From Rhodoferax sp. (lineage in GTDB: Bacteria; Pseudomonadota; Gammaproteobacteria; Burkholderiales; Burkholderiaceae_C), in the NCBI RefSeq assembly GCF_028689295.1, contig NZ_JAQTWL010000001.1, positions 124,001 through 188,000 of the forward strand: a stretch of 64,000 bases of DNA, read 5' to 3'. Below the pieces are notes generated by a model. That model had not been told where the DNA came from, ran no database searches, and saw nothing but the letters and a program-made list of their open reading frames with translations. This document shows, piece by piece, positions 50,882-59,039 of this stretch (position 1 is its first letter; each line of letters begins with the position of its first letter). The position numbers and the translations under genes are program-made.

Positions 50882-52357
50882 TCAAAGCACCAACGATGAA
50901 ATCTGGGCTTCGGCGACCCCCGCAGCGCGCAATTCATCGTGCAGTGTCATGACGAATTCGGCCGGCCCCGCCAGGTAAAAGTCGCAGTCGATGTCAAACA
51001 AATCGGCGCGCATGGCCTGGGCCATTTGCCACGCCCCCAAGGCTGCATCGGGGTGGGTGATCAGCTCGTACTCGAATTGATCGAGGGCTTCCGACCAGGC
51101 ACGGCACTGGTTGCTGTAAAAATGACCATCAGGCCGGGTGGCCAGCCAGAACAGCGACAGCGACGGCGCGGCATCGAGCGACAAGGCGTGCTCGATCAGG
51201 CTCTTGACCGGACCAAAGCCGGCATCGCAGGCGGCAAAAACCAGCGGGCGGTGGCCCTCTGCCAGCACGAATTCGCCGCTCGGACCCAGCACTGTGACGG
51301 TGGCGCCTTGCTTGATGTCACCGGCAAAAAGGCGTTGGGCAAAACTGTCGGTCTCGTTGCGGGTGATGAAGAACAGCAGATTGCGTTCGTCGCAGGGACA
51401 ACTGGCCAGCGGATAACTGGCAGACACGTCGTCATGCCCCGGCAAGGTCCAGCCCAGTTGCACCGACTGGCCGGCCAGAAAGCGCAAGCGGTGGCTGCGC
51501 GGGGTTTGCAGGTGCAGCAACAGCGTGTCGGGGGCCAGTCGCGTGATGGCGCGCACCTGGGTGGCGATCAGTTGCACGGGGATGTCACGCGGGTCGCTGG
51601 CTTCGAGCAATTCCAGCGTGAGCTCGCTGCTGGCTGCGGTATGGCAGCACATCAGGGTGTAGCCTTGGGCTTTTTCGGCTTCGGACAGGGGGTAATCAAA
51701 GTGCTGGGTCTTGGCCACTTCACCCGAGATGACGCGCACCTTGCACATGCCGCAACTGCCGTTGCCGCAGCCGTAATTGAGTTTGAGCCCGGCGTGCAGG
51801 CCGGCCTGCAACAGGTTGGCGCGGCCTTCCACGGCGAACTGGTGTCCGCTGGGACGCACCGTGACCTCGGCGGTCATCACTTTGAGCATATCGTCCATCA
51901 CTTCCAGTAGGTCAACCGACTCGGTGGCCAGCACCTTGGCCAGCCCATGCGTGATTTGTTGTTCCAGTGCCAGCCAGCTGGCGGCGCCGGGGTGCTGGCT
52001 CAGTTGCTGGCGGATTTCCTGTTGCAGGGCCACCACCAGCTCGTGGTAACGCTGCAGGTGTTTGCGCACATCGGCGAGCTCCTGGCTTTGCGCGAACAGG
52101 CGTTGCGCCAGCACTTCCTGGCTTGGCAGCATGCGTTCGCGCACCCGTTTGCCAAAGGCCTCGTCGCGAATTTGCGAGACCCGCTCCAGCAGCCCCGACT
52201 CTTCGAGTTTTGCATCCGGGTATAGCTTCAGCAACACGTCGGTCGAAACCCAGCCGTCGTTCAAGACCAGAGTGCCGTCACGCACTTGTTGCTGCAGCGC
52301 GCCGCGCGCCACGCCCAGTAACTGGGCGGCACGCCAAATGCTGACCTTGTGACTCAT
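50882..52357 (-). CDS. HTH-[2Fe-2S] ferredoxin-FNR-type reductase fusion
   Basis: A 491-residue multidomain protein. Residues 1-50 resemble a MerR-like or excisionase helix-turn-helix (SIWRAAQLLGVARGALQQQV). Residues about 55-160 form a helical, coiled-coil-like linker. Residues 165-250 are a plant-type ferredoxin with Cys197, 202, 205 and 237/238. From about 270 a flavin/NAD(P) reductase follows (ending DFYLAGPAEFVMTLHDEL). The C-terminal part matches ring-hydroxylating and CDP-sugar reductases. DNA-binding on top of that is unusual. It overlaps the dioxygenase gene by 4 bp. Confidence 0.85.
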   Translation of the reverse strand: MSHKVSIWRAAQLLGVARGALQQQVRDGTLVLNDGWVSTDVLLKLYPDAKLEESGLLERVSQIRDEAFGKRVRERMLPSQEVLAQRLFAQSQELADVRKHLQRYHELVVALQQEIRQQLSQHPGAASWLALEQQITHGLAKVLATESVDLLEVMDDMLKVMTAEVTVRPSGHQFAVEGRANLLQAGLHAGLKLNYGCGNGSCGMCKVRVISGEVAKTQHFDYPLSEAEKAQGYTLMCCHTAASSELTLELLEASDPRDIPVQLIATQVRAITRLAPDTLLLHLQTPRSHRLRFLAGQSVQLGWTLPGHDDVSASYPLASCPCDERNLLFFITRNETDSFAQRLFAGDIKQGATVTVLGPSGEFVLAEGHRPLVFAACDAGFGPVKSLIEHALSLDAAPSLSLFWLATRPDGHFYSNQCRAWSEALDQFEYELITHPDAALGAWQMAQAMRADLFDIDCDFYLAGPAEFVMTLHDELRAAGVAEAQISSLVL

Positions 52358-53253
52358 GGTGCGACGGCTCCTGAAGTGGGCCGGGCCAACCGGTCGAGAT
52401 AACGCGCCCGGTAGAGCAAGCGGGGCTGCTGCGGGTCGTCGGTAAAACCGGCGCGGTCGTGCAGCACGTTGTTGCACACCAGGCCCATGCCGGCTTCGAG
52501 CGTCAAGCGAAAAATATGGCGGCTGTTGCTGGCCAAAAAATCAGCCAGGAAGGTCACGGCCTCACGCGTGGCGGCATCGTCCTTCCAGACAATGCTGCGC
52601 GTCCGCGCCGTGTAGCGCATGTTCAATTGGCCGCTGGTGGTATCGACCATGAACACCGGCCCGGCTTGCTCGGGGCGGGCTATGCCGTCATCATCAATCC
52701 GTTCTGGAATGGTCATGGCATCCGGCGCCATCAGCGCGCGCACCCAGTCGGGGTTGGCTTCGCGCAGCGCAACGTAAGCCATTTCGTGATTCATCAGCGC
52801 AGTTTCGCCACCCTGGCGCGCCGGACGCACGCAATGCAGCACCATGGCACGGATGGGGCGGGTCTCGGGTTGGTAGTAACCGTCAGTGTGCCACTTGATG
52901 GGGCGGTTGGTGTAGGGGATGAAGGCCGGGCGGTCGCCCACAGGAGCGGCCACGGCAATCGGCGAAATGCCGTCTTCGTCGGCGAGCCAGTTGCCGTCGA
53001 GCTGGTGCAGGCCAAGCTGGCGCGCCAGGTGCACCGGAATGGCCTTGTCTTCGGCGATGACCGGGCTGCGGTAGATGGCCATGTTGGCCACGGCGCAGCG
53101 CTGCAACAGCGCGTCGCGCTCGCTGGCGGACAAGGCCCGGGGATCGGCCACATCGACAACCAGGTCGGCCGCCTGGCGCGGCTGACTGGCCAATTTTGCG
53201 TCGCGCCAGCGCTGGTAGGCGCCGGCTTGTGTCAGGTCAAAAGGATGACTCAT
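52354..53253 (-). CDS. TauD/TfdA-family Fe(II)/2-oxoglutarate dioxygenase
   Basis: A 299-residue dioxygenase. The facial triad is likely H-x-D in KWHTDGYY and the distal His in NNVLHDRAGF; the 2-oxoglutarate Arg follows (PRLLYRARYLDR). The general form resembles gamma-butyrobetaine or taurine-type enzymes, but the substrate is unknown. It overlaps the downstream reductase by 4 bp, so the reductase may supply electrons, or the pair may oxidise a sulfur compound; both are inference. Confidence 0.88.
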   Translation of the reverse strand: MSHPFDLTQAGAYQRWRDAKLASQPRQAADLVVDVADPRALSASERDALLQRCAVANMAIYRSPVIAEDKAIPVHLARQLGLHQLDGNWLADEDGISPIAVAAPVGDRPAFIPYTNRPIKWHTDGYYQPETRPIRAMVLHCVRPARQGGETALMNHEMAYVALREANPDWVRALMAPDAMTIPERIDDDGIARPEQAGPVFMVDTTSGQLNMRYTARTRSIVWKDDAATREAVTFLADFLASNSRHIFRLTLEAGMGLVCNNVLHDRAGFTDDPQQPRLLYRARYLDRLARPTSGAVAP

Positions 53254-53259
53254 GGCAGC

Positions 53260-53877
53260 TCAATCACCCGTGTTCGCAGCGCGGGACGCGCGCGCCGGCC
53301 GGGGCTCGGTGGACAACACCCCGTCCATGCCGCGCTGGATCATGTCGAGGGCGTCGGGTACTTCGCTGGCCATGATCTGGTCAACCACCCAGCGCTGGTC
53401 CTTTTGCGGCATCAGCGCTTCGATGCGGTGCCCGAGGTAGCGTACAAAGGCAAAGTCCGGCCCCTTGGCATCAAAGCCAAAGTCGGCATAGTGCTCTGAC
53501 AATTCGTTGAACAGGTCGATGAACTGCTCGTAGTGGCTGGCTTGTCCGGCGGCTGGCTCACCCATCAGGCCGTCTTCGTTGTCTTGCAAAATCTGCGCCA
53601 CGCGCTGCACCAGCGCAGTCATGAATTCGCCGCGCTCGGCGTCAACCATGCGCGCATGCGCCATGCGGTCGAGCACCTGGGTCAAAAATACCAGCACCTC
53701 GCGGGTGAAATCAAAATACTGCGGCCCGACCTCGATGTCAAATCGCGCGCTGCGCATTTGCTTGAGCATGTTTTGCGCCACGCGCCAGGTGATGAAGGCC
53801 ATGGCGCTGGCGTTTTGCTGCGGCGTCTTTGCGGCGCTATCGTGAAACCACTGGCTCTTGATTCTCAACTTGGCCAT
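53260..53877 (-). CDS. Helical hypothetical protein of the dsr accessory operon
   Basis: A 205-residue, mostly alpha-helical soluble protein with no cysteine and no known motif (WRVAQNMLKQMRSARFDIEV, MTALVQRVAQILQDNEDGLM, HRIEALMPQKDQRWVVDQIM). The C terminus is Arg/Ala-rich. It is 6 bp upstream of the dioxygenase and 51 bp downstream of the DsrC-like gene. I recall relatives in other dsr-containing betaproteobacteria but no function. Confidence 0.75.
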   Translation of the reverse strand: MAKLRIKSQWFHDSAAKTPQQNASAMAFITWRVAQNMLKQMRSARFDIEVGPQYFDFTREVLVFLTQVLDRMAHARMVDAERGEFMTALVQRVAQILQDNEDGLMGEPAAGQASHYEQFIDLFNELSEHYADFGFDAKGPDFAFVRYLGHRIEALMPQKDQRWVVDQIMASEVPDALDMIQRGMDGVLSTEPRPARASRAANTGD

Positions 53878-53928
53878 AGGTCGCCCCGAAGGTGGCAGGG
53901 CTGCGAGGACGGCAAACGCAGGGGCATA

Positions 53929-54258
53929 TCAGTAACCGCCCTTGCCCAGGGGTTGCGGCAGTGCCGCCACTTTGGGGCCTTGCTTGGCGGGACCAATGGG
54001 GAACAAGTCGTAGAGGTACTTGCTGTCAACGCCCGGATGAACTTCGGCAAAGCTTTTCAGCATGTTGCGGAAGTTGGGGGTATGGCCGTGCTCGCGGTAT
54101 TGCTCGCGCAGGTAGTTGATCACTTCCCAATGCGCATCGGTCAGGCTGATGTTTTCCGCAGCGGCAATGACGCGGACCGCGTCATCTTCATACAGTGGCT
54201 CCAACAAAAAACCTTGCTCGTCGGTTTCGTATTCAGTGCCATTGATGGTGTAGCTCAT
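53929..54258 (-). CDS. DsrC-fold protein lacking both redox cysteines
   Basis: A 109-residue DsrC homologue (LTDAHWEVINYLREQYREHG, DSKYLYDLFPIGPAKQG). Where DsrC has ACKIAGLPKPTGC, this reads GPKVAALPQPLGK, so the two sulfur-carrying cysteines are gone (Cys to Pro and to Lys). It cannot carry sulfur like DsrC and may be regulatory, as suggested for some RspA-like paralogues. It lies two genes downstream of a 79-residue orphan and next to a Cas6-like gene, in the operon divergent from dsrA. Confidence 0.9.
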   Translation of the reverse strand: MSYTINGTEYETDEQGFLLEPLYEDDAVRVIAAAENISLTDAHWEVINYLREQYREHGHTPNFRNMLKSFAEVHPGVDSKYLYDLFPIGPAKQGPKVAALPQPLGKGGY

Positions 54259-54291
54259 TGAATCTCTCCTTGTTTCAGTTGATGAATTTGG

Positions 54292-54906
54292 TCACACCGC
54301 GGCGGCGGATTTGTGCGGAATGAAAATGCCGCAGCCCAGCAGCCGGTGCGGGCCGATGCCGTGCTGTTGCAGGTGCAGCGAGGGCTCCGGGGCCAATCCG
54401 TGCAGCATCAGGCTGAAGGTGGTCACCACACCACTGGCAAGCGTCATGCGCTGGCGCTTGCCGCACACGCGCTCGCCGCCGATGCCCAGATCAGTCAGCT
54501 CCCGGGTGACGGCAGCCATGAAAGCCACCTCGTCGGTGTCGGCCGCCACCACGTGGTAGGCATAGAGCGTGGTGTGCGGCACCAGCTCGCGCACATGCGG
54601 CGCGTCCAGATGCAGGGCGTGGCCCGCCACGTCGATGTCAAGGCCGGGGCCGTCCAGCAGTTCGCTGGCGCGCGGGCGTGACAAGCGCAGCAACAGTTTG
54701 GTCCGGCGCGACAGCATGGCCTGCGGCTCGGTGCCGGGCACCAGCTTGATGCCCTGCACGCCGGCCAGCGGCTCGCCTTCCAGCCAGGGCCAGGCGCTGC
54801 ACAAGGCGTCTCTGAGTGGCTGGGCATGGTCGCGCGGCAGAAATCGCCCGCTGATGGGGAAAATCAGATCGACCGTGGAGCAGAGTTCAGGGGCTGCGGT
54901 GGTCAT
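54292..54906 (-). CDS. Cas6-like RAMP protein (Cmx6/MYXAN type), no CRISPR nearby
   Basis: A 204-residue protein with the RAMP fold. The N terminus VDLIFPISGRFLPRDHAQPL and the late GIGGERVCGKRQRMTL resemble MYXAN-type Cas6. The C-terminal glycine-rich loop G183-I-G-x5-G-C-G193 (GIGPHRLLGCGIFIP) matches the G-x-G-x5-G-x-G RNA-binding loop. Normally Cas6 cuts pre-crRNA; here no repeats or other cas genes are visible. It overlaps the upstream 79-residue gene by 4 bp. RNA binding is likely; cleavage is unproven. Confidence 0.8.
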   Translation of the reverse strand: MTTAAPELCSTVDLIFPISGRFLPRDHAQPLRDALCSAWPWLEGEPLAGVQGIKLVPGTEPQAMLSRRTKLLLRLSRPRASELLDGPGLDIDVAGHALHLDAPHVRELVPHTTLYAYHVVAADTDEVAFMAAVTRELTDLGIGGERVCGKRQRMTLASGVVTTFSLMLHGLAPEPSLHLQQHGIGPHRLLGCGIFIPHKSAAAV

Positions 54907-55142
54907 ACAGGTTCTTGCGAAGGGGTTTGGTTGTCAGGCTGTTCCGATGCCCAGCGCAGCAAGGCCTCGCCCCATTGCCGGGCCGACTGGGGGTCGATGT
55001 CAAACACGGTGAAGCGGCTTTTCTCACGGATGCGGGTGCGCAGCAGGCTCATGCCGCCGCCTTCATAGTCCAGTTGTTGCAGCTCAATGACCTGCGCACT
55101 CACGGGAATGGTGAATTTAGCCAACGGTGTCAGGGTGGTCAT
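54903..55142 (-). CDS. Small hypothetical protein, first gene of dsr accessory operon
   Basis: A 79-residue protein (AKFTIPVSAQVIELQQLDYE, GGGMSLLRTRIREKSRFTVF). It looks like a small beta-rich fold followed by a helix, and I vaguely recall a domain of unknown function (DUF6967-like) in relatives. The ATG overlaps nothing upstream and is the first gene read leftward from the dsrA promoter region. It overlaps the Cas6-like gene by 4 bp. Confidence 0.7.
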   Translation of the reverse strand: MTTLTPLAKFTIPVSAQVIELQQLDYEGGGMSLLRTRIREKSRFTVFDIDPQSARQWGEALLRWASEQPDNQTPSQEPV

Positions 55143-55468
55143 GGTGTGGGTGGTGGCTCAATAAGAAAACTGAAAAACAAACTGGCAGGCGGTGTTGCCA
55201 TGGGGCCATGGGCCCGCATCGCCAGGCAACGCGCATACCGCTATTGGGCGCAAAGTGGGCCCCGGTCGTCTATTACCGGGACGGGTGGGGTGATATAGCC
55301 CAAATGGGTAGCCCCAAATACCCAACGAGGGGGATAGCAGAGGGGGCAGCGCCAATCGTACTATTTGCCTCACGGTTGACGCAGTAGCCCGGCATGCAGG
55401 CCACTGAGTAACACACCCGGTTCGACGATACAGCGCAAGACTTGCGCACCCTTGACAGGAGACACTCT
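55143..55468. promoter_or_regulatory. Divergent regulatory region of dsrA and accessory operon
   Basis: About 326 bases without a gene. Inverted repeats include CCCGGT-N8-ACCGGG at 55261-55280, TAGCCCAAATGGGTAG at 55296-55311 (variant of the tusA palindrome), and GGGTA-N8-TACCC at 55306-55323. No convincing -35/-10 pair was found. AGGAG just before 55469 is the dsrA ribosome binding site. Confidence 0.55.
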
Positions 55469-56746
55469 ATGAGCATTAAGCAACACGATACCCCCATGCT
55501 TGACCAGCTTGAAAGCGGTCCATGGCCCAGCTTTGTCACCGGTCTGAAACGACTGGCCAAGGACAGCGAGTACATGACCGACCTGATGGGTCAGCTGGAG
55601 CACTCGTACAAAACCCGCAAGGGCTACTGGAAGGGTGGCACGGTGGGCGTGTTTGGCTACGGCGGTGGCGTTATTCCCCGTTTTTCCGAAGTCGCTGAAA
55701 TGTTTCCGGCTTCCAAGGAATTCCACACCCTGCGCATCATGCCGACTGCGGGAATGCACTACACCTCTGATTTGCTGCGAAATATGTGCGACATCTGGGA
55801 ACGTCATGGCTCCGGTCTGATCGCCTTTCACGGCCAGTCGGGCGACATCATGTTCCAGGGTGCCAGCACGGCCAACGTGCAGGGTGCTTTTGACGAGCTC
55901 AATGAACTCGGCTTCGACCTCGGTGGCGCCGGCCCGGCCGTGCGCACCAGCATGTCCTGTGTCGGTGCGGCACGCTGCGAGCAGTCCTGCTTTGACGAGG
56001 CGCGTGCCCATCGCCAGGTGCTCAACACGTTCCTGGACGACATGCACCGTCCGGCCTTGCCCTACAAGTTCAAGTTCAAGTTCTCGGGCTGTCCCAACGA
56101 CTGCATGAACTCGATCCAGCGCGCCGACATGGCGGTCATTGGCACCTGGCGCGACAACATCCGCACCGACGAAGCCCTGGCGCGCAAATGGTTTGAGAAA
56201 CACGGCATGACCGAGTTGGTCAACGACGTGGTCAGCCGTTGCCCGACCAAAGCCATCATGCTCAAGGAAATCAAGGATGTCGCCACTGGTGACAAGATCT
56301 CCAGCGTCAAGCTCAGCGACAGCCATTGCCTTGAAATCGACAACGGCAACTGCGTGCGCTGCATGCACTGCATTAACGTCATGACCGGCGCGCTGGCCAC
56401 CGGCGTTGACAAGGGCGTCACGGTGCTGATGGGCGGCAAGCGCACCCTCAAGATCGGCGACCTGATGGGCACCGTGGTCATTCCATTCATGCCCATGAAG
56501 ACCGACGAAGACTACGAGGCGCTGGTGGAGCTGGGCCAGAAGTCGATCGACTTCTTCGCCGAAAACGCGCTGGAGCACGAGCGCACCGGCGAGATGATCG
56601 AGCGCATCGGTCTGATCAATTTCCTCGAAGGCATCGGCGTCGAGATTGACCCCAGCATGGTCGCCACGCCACGCACCAACCCCTACGTCCGCACCGACGG
56701 CTGGGATGATGAAGTGGCCAGGATCAACGCCCGCAAAGCGGCCTGA
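55469..56746 (+). CDS. dsrA: Reverse dissimilatory sulfite reductase, alpha subunit
   Basis: DsrA with DsrB forms the siroheme [4Fe-4S] enzyme that, in the oxidative direction, converts DsrC-bound sulfur to sulfite in the cytoplasm. The 425-residue product has the siroheme/cluster motifs CVGAARC (C-x5-C) and GCPNDC (C-x3-C), and a ferredoxin insertion CVRCMHCINVMTGA. ATG at 55469 follows AGGAG. The gene order dsrABEFHCMKLJ and the presence of dsrEFH and dsrL indicate the oxidising (rdsr) type, not sulfate reduction. Confidence 0.97.
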   Translation: MSIKQHDTPMLDQLESGPWPSFVTGLKRLAKDSEYMTDLMGQLEHSYKTRKGYWKGGTVGVFGYGGGVIPRFSEVAEMFPASKEFHTLRIMPTAGMHYTSDLLRNMCDIWERHGSGLIAFHGQSGDIMFQGASTANVQGAFDELNELGFDLGGAGPAVRTSMSCVGAARCEQSCFDEARAHRQVLNTFLDDMHRPALPYKFKFKFSGCPNDCMNSIQRADMAVIGTWRDNIRTDEALARKWFEKHGMTELVNDVVSRCPTKAIMLKEIKDVATGDKISSVKLSDSHCLEIDNGNCVRCMHCINVMTGALATGVDKGVTVLMGGKRTLKIGDLMGTVVIPFMPMKTDEDYEALVELGQKSIDFFAENALEHERTGEMIERIGLINFLEGIGVEIDPSMVATPRTNPYVRTDGWDDEVARINARKAA

Positions 56747-56782
56747 AGCCGGCTAGTCCTCAACTGATTAAGAAAGATCACC

Positions 56783-57853
56783 ATGGCAACTATGCGCACC
56801 CCCATTGAGAGCGGCGTCCCGGATAACAAGCCGTTCCTGCACCCCCTGATGGCCAAAAATTATGGCAACTGGAAGTACCATGACCGGCCGCGTCCGGGCG
56901 TGCTGCACCATGTGGCCCACAGCGGCGACCAGATCTGGACGGTTCGTGCCGGCACGCAGCGGCAAATGGACCTGTTCACCATCCGCAAGCTGTGCGACAT
57001 TGCCGACACTTATGCCGACGGCCATGTGCGCTTTACCATTCGCTCCAACATCGAGTACATGGTGTCGGATCCGGCGCGCGTCGAGCCGCTGGTGGAGGCG
57101 CTGACCAACAGTGGTTTCCCGGTTGGCGGCACCGGCAACTCGGTGTCTTCCATTGCCCACACCCAGGGCTGGCTGCACTGCGACATTCCGGGCACCGACG
57201 CCTCGGGCGCCGTCAAGGCCCTGATGGATGAATTGCACGCCGAGTTCATCAAGGAAGACATGCCCAACCGCGTGCACCTGTCCACTTCCTGCTGCGAGAT
57301 CAACTGCGGCGGCCAGGCCGACATCGCCATCGTCATGCAGCACACCAAGCCGCCCAAGATCAACCACGACCTGGTGGCCAACATGTGCGAGCGCCCGACC
57401 GTGGTGGCGCGCTGCCCTGTGGCAGCCATCCGCCCGGCCATGGTCAACGGCCGGCCTTCGCTGGAAATTGACGAGTCCAAATGTATGTGCTGCGGTGCCT
57501 GCTTCCCGCCCTGCCCACCGATGCAGATCAATGACCCCGAGCACAGCAAACTGGCGATCTGGGTGGGCGGCAAAAATTCGAATGCGCGCGGCAAGCCGAC
57601 ATTCATGAAGATGGTGGCCTCGGGCCTGCCCAACAACCCGCCGCGCTGGCCTGAAGTGTCAGCCATGGTCAAGAAAATTCTCTACACCTACAAGGAAGAC
57701 GCGCGCTCCTGGGAGCGGGTGTCGGACTGGATCGAGCGCATCGGCTGGCCCGCATTTTTTGAAAAGTGCGACCTGCCGTTCACCAAGTACCTGATCGACG
57801 ACTGGCGCGGTTCGCGTTCCAGCCTGAACGCATCGACCCACATCCGTTTCTAA
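56783..57853 (+). CDS. dsrB: Reverse dissimilatory sulfite reductase, beta subunit
   Basis: The 356-residue partner of DsrA. Cluster motif TSCCEINCGGQADIAIV, the region CERPTVVARCPVAAIRP and a ferredoxin domain CMCCGACFPPCPPMQ are clear. Residues at the N terminus (HPLMAKNYGNWKYHDRPRPG) match the DsrB start. ATG at 56783 comes 36 bp after dsrA. The two are certainly co-transcribed and form an alpha2beta2 enzyme. Confidence 0.97.
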   Translation: MATMRTPIESGVPDNKPFLHPLMAKNYGNWKYHDRPRPGVLHHVAHSGDQIWTVRAGTQRQMDLFTIRKLCDIADTYADGHVRFTIRSNIEYMVSDPARVEPLVEALTNSGFPVGGTGNSVSSIAHTQGWLHCDIPGTDASGAVKALMDELHAEFIKEDMPNRVHLSTSCCEINCGGQADIAIVMQHTKPPKINHDLVANMCERPTVVARCPVAAIRPAMVNGRPSLEIDESKCMCCGACFPPCPPMQINDPEHSKLAIWVGGKNSNARGKPTFMKMVASGLPNNPPRWPEVSAMVKKILYTYKEDARSWERVSDWIERIGWPAFFEKCDLPFTKYLIDDWRGSRSSLNASTHIRF

Positions 57854-57903
57854 ACAGTTGAGGATAGAGCTAAAGATCTGTCCCGCAAAGTATCAGGAGT
57901 ACC

Positions 57904-58263
57904 ATGAAATTCGGCATCCTCGTGAACGAAGGCCCCTACACGCACCAAGCGTCCGACACCGCTTACCAGTTCGTGGTGGCTGCTTTGGCCAAGGGCCACA
58001 CGATCCAGCGCGTGTTTTTTTACCATGATGGCGTCAACAACGCGACCCGGCTCACCGAGCCGCCGCAGGATGACCGTCACATCGTCAACCGCTGGTCGGC
58101 GCTGGCGGCAGAGCACAAGGTCGACTTGGTGGTGTGCGTCGCCGCCGCCTTGCGCCGCGGCATCAAGGACGAGGTGCTGGCCCCCGGCTTCCGTATTTCG
58201 GGTCTGGGACAACTGGTGGACAGCGGCATCAAGGCGGATCGCCTGGTCACGTTTGGCGATTAA
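57904..58263 (+). CDS. dsrE: Sulfur relay protein DsrE
   Basis: A 119-residue subunit of the DsrE2F2H2 hexamer. The active cysteine is Cys78 (LVVCVAAALRRGIKDE), exactly where the Allochromatium protein has it. It accepts sulfur, probably from TusA, and passes it to DsrC. It is 50 bp after dsrB and 23 bp before dsrF. The presence of dsrEFH distinguishes sulfur oxidisers from sulfate reducers. Confidence 0.96.
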   Translation: MKFGILVNEGPYTHQASDTAYQFVVAALAKGHTIQRVFFYHDGVNNATRLTEPPQDDRHIVNRWSALAAEHKVDLVVCVAAALRRGIKDEVLAPGFRISGLGQLVDSGIKADRLVTFGD

Positions 58264-58286
58264 TCCAGTAAAGAGAAGAACACACC

Positions 58287-58682
58287 ATGAGTGAACAAGC
58301 AACAACTGTAGCCAGCGGCCCCAAGGTGAAGAAATTCATGTTTGTCAACCGCAAAGCGCCCTACGGCACCATCTACGCCCTGGAAAGTCTGGAGGTGGTC
58401 TTGATCACCGCTACCTTTGACCAGGACGTGAGTCTGGTGTTTATGGACGATGGCGTTTATGAACTGGTCAAGGGCCAGCAGACCAAGGGCATCGGCATCA
58501 AGAACTTTTCGCCGAGCTACCGGGCACTGGAAGGCTATGACATCGAGAAGCTGTACGTTGATCAGGCGTCGCTCGATCAACGCGGTTTGTCCGAGGCCGA
58601 TCTGTTGGTTCCGGTCGAGGTGCTCGACGATCAGCAAATGGGTGAGCTGATGGCGCAACAGGATGTGATTCTGAGCTTTTAA
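58287..58682 (+). CDS. dsrF: Sulfur relay protein DsrF
   Basis: A 131-residue subunit of the DsrEFH complex with the typical start KVKKFMFVNRKAPYGTIYA and the DVSLVFMDDGVYELVKGQQ core. It carries no cysteine, as usual for DsrF, and is a structural partner. It is encoded between dsrE and dsrH. Confidence 0.96.
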   Translation: MSEQATTVASGPKVKKFMFVNRKAPYGTIYALESLEVVLITATFDQDVSLVFMDDGVYELVKGQQTKGIGIKNFSPSYRALEGYDIEKLYVDQASLDQRGLSEADLLVPVEVLDDQQMGELMAQQDVILSF

Positions 58683-58698
58683 GAAACAAGGACCAACC

Positions 58699-58998
58699 AT
58701 GTTGCACATCATCAACAAATCCCCTTTCGACACCAACGCGCTCGACACCTGCCTGCGAATGGCGCAGCCGGGCCAGGCGGTGCTGCTGATCGAAGACGCC
58801 GTTTACGCTGCCACGCAGGGCAGCGCCACGGCCGCTCGCATGCGTGAAGCTGGCGCCAAACTCAGCCTGTATGTGTTGCAGCCCGACCTCGATGCCCGTG
58901 GCATGACGGCCAAACTGCAGGACGGCATCACGCCGGTGGACTACGCCGGCTTTGTCGATCTGGTCGAGAAATACCCCACCTCCCAATCGTGGCTTTGA
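58699..58998 (+). CDS. dsrH: Sulfur relay protein DsrH
   Basis: A 99-residue subunit of DsrEFH; MLHIINKSPFDTNALDTCLR holds the conserved cysteine (about position 18) near the N terminus and QAVLLIEDAVYAA follows. It ends in the family tail DLVEKYPTSQSWL. It is 16 bp after dsrF. Homologous to TusB of the tRNA thiolation pathway, but context places it in sulfur oxidation. Confidence 0.95.
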   Translation: MLHIINKSPFDTNALDTCLRMAQPGQAVLLIEDAVYAATQGSATAARMREAGAKLSLYVLQPDLDARGMTAKLQDGITPVDYAGFVDLVEKYPTSQSWL

Positions 58999-59039
58999 GC
59001 CGATCCTGGCAAATCAATTATTTTTAACTGGAGAACACT

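Noticed and set aside
54292-55142. CRISPR array expected near the Cas6-like gene
   Set aside because: No regularly spaced direct repeats were seen here or elsewhere in the window.
55376-55410. TTGACG as a -35 element of dsrA
   Set aside because: No -10 hexamer lies at a 16-18 base spacing.
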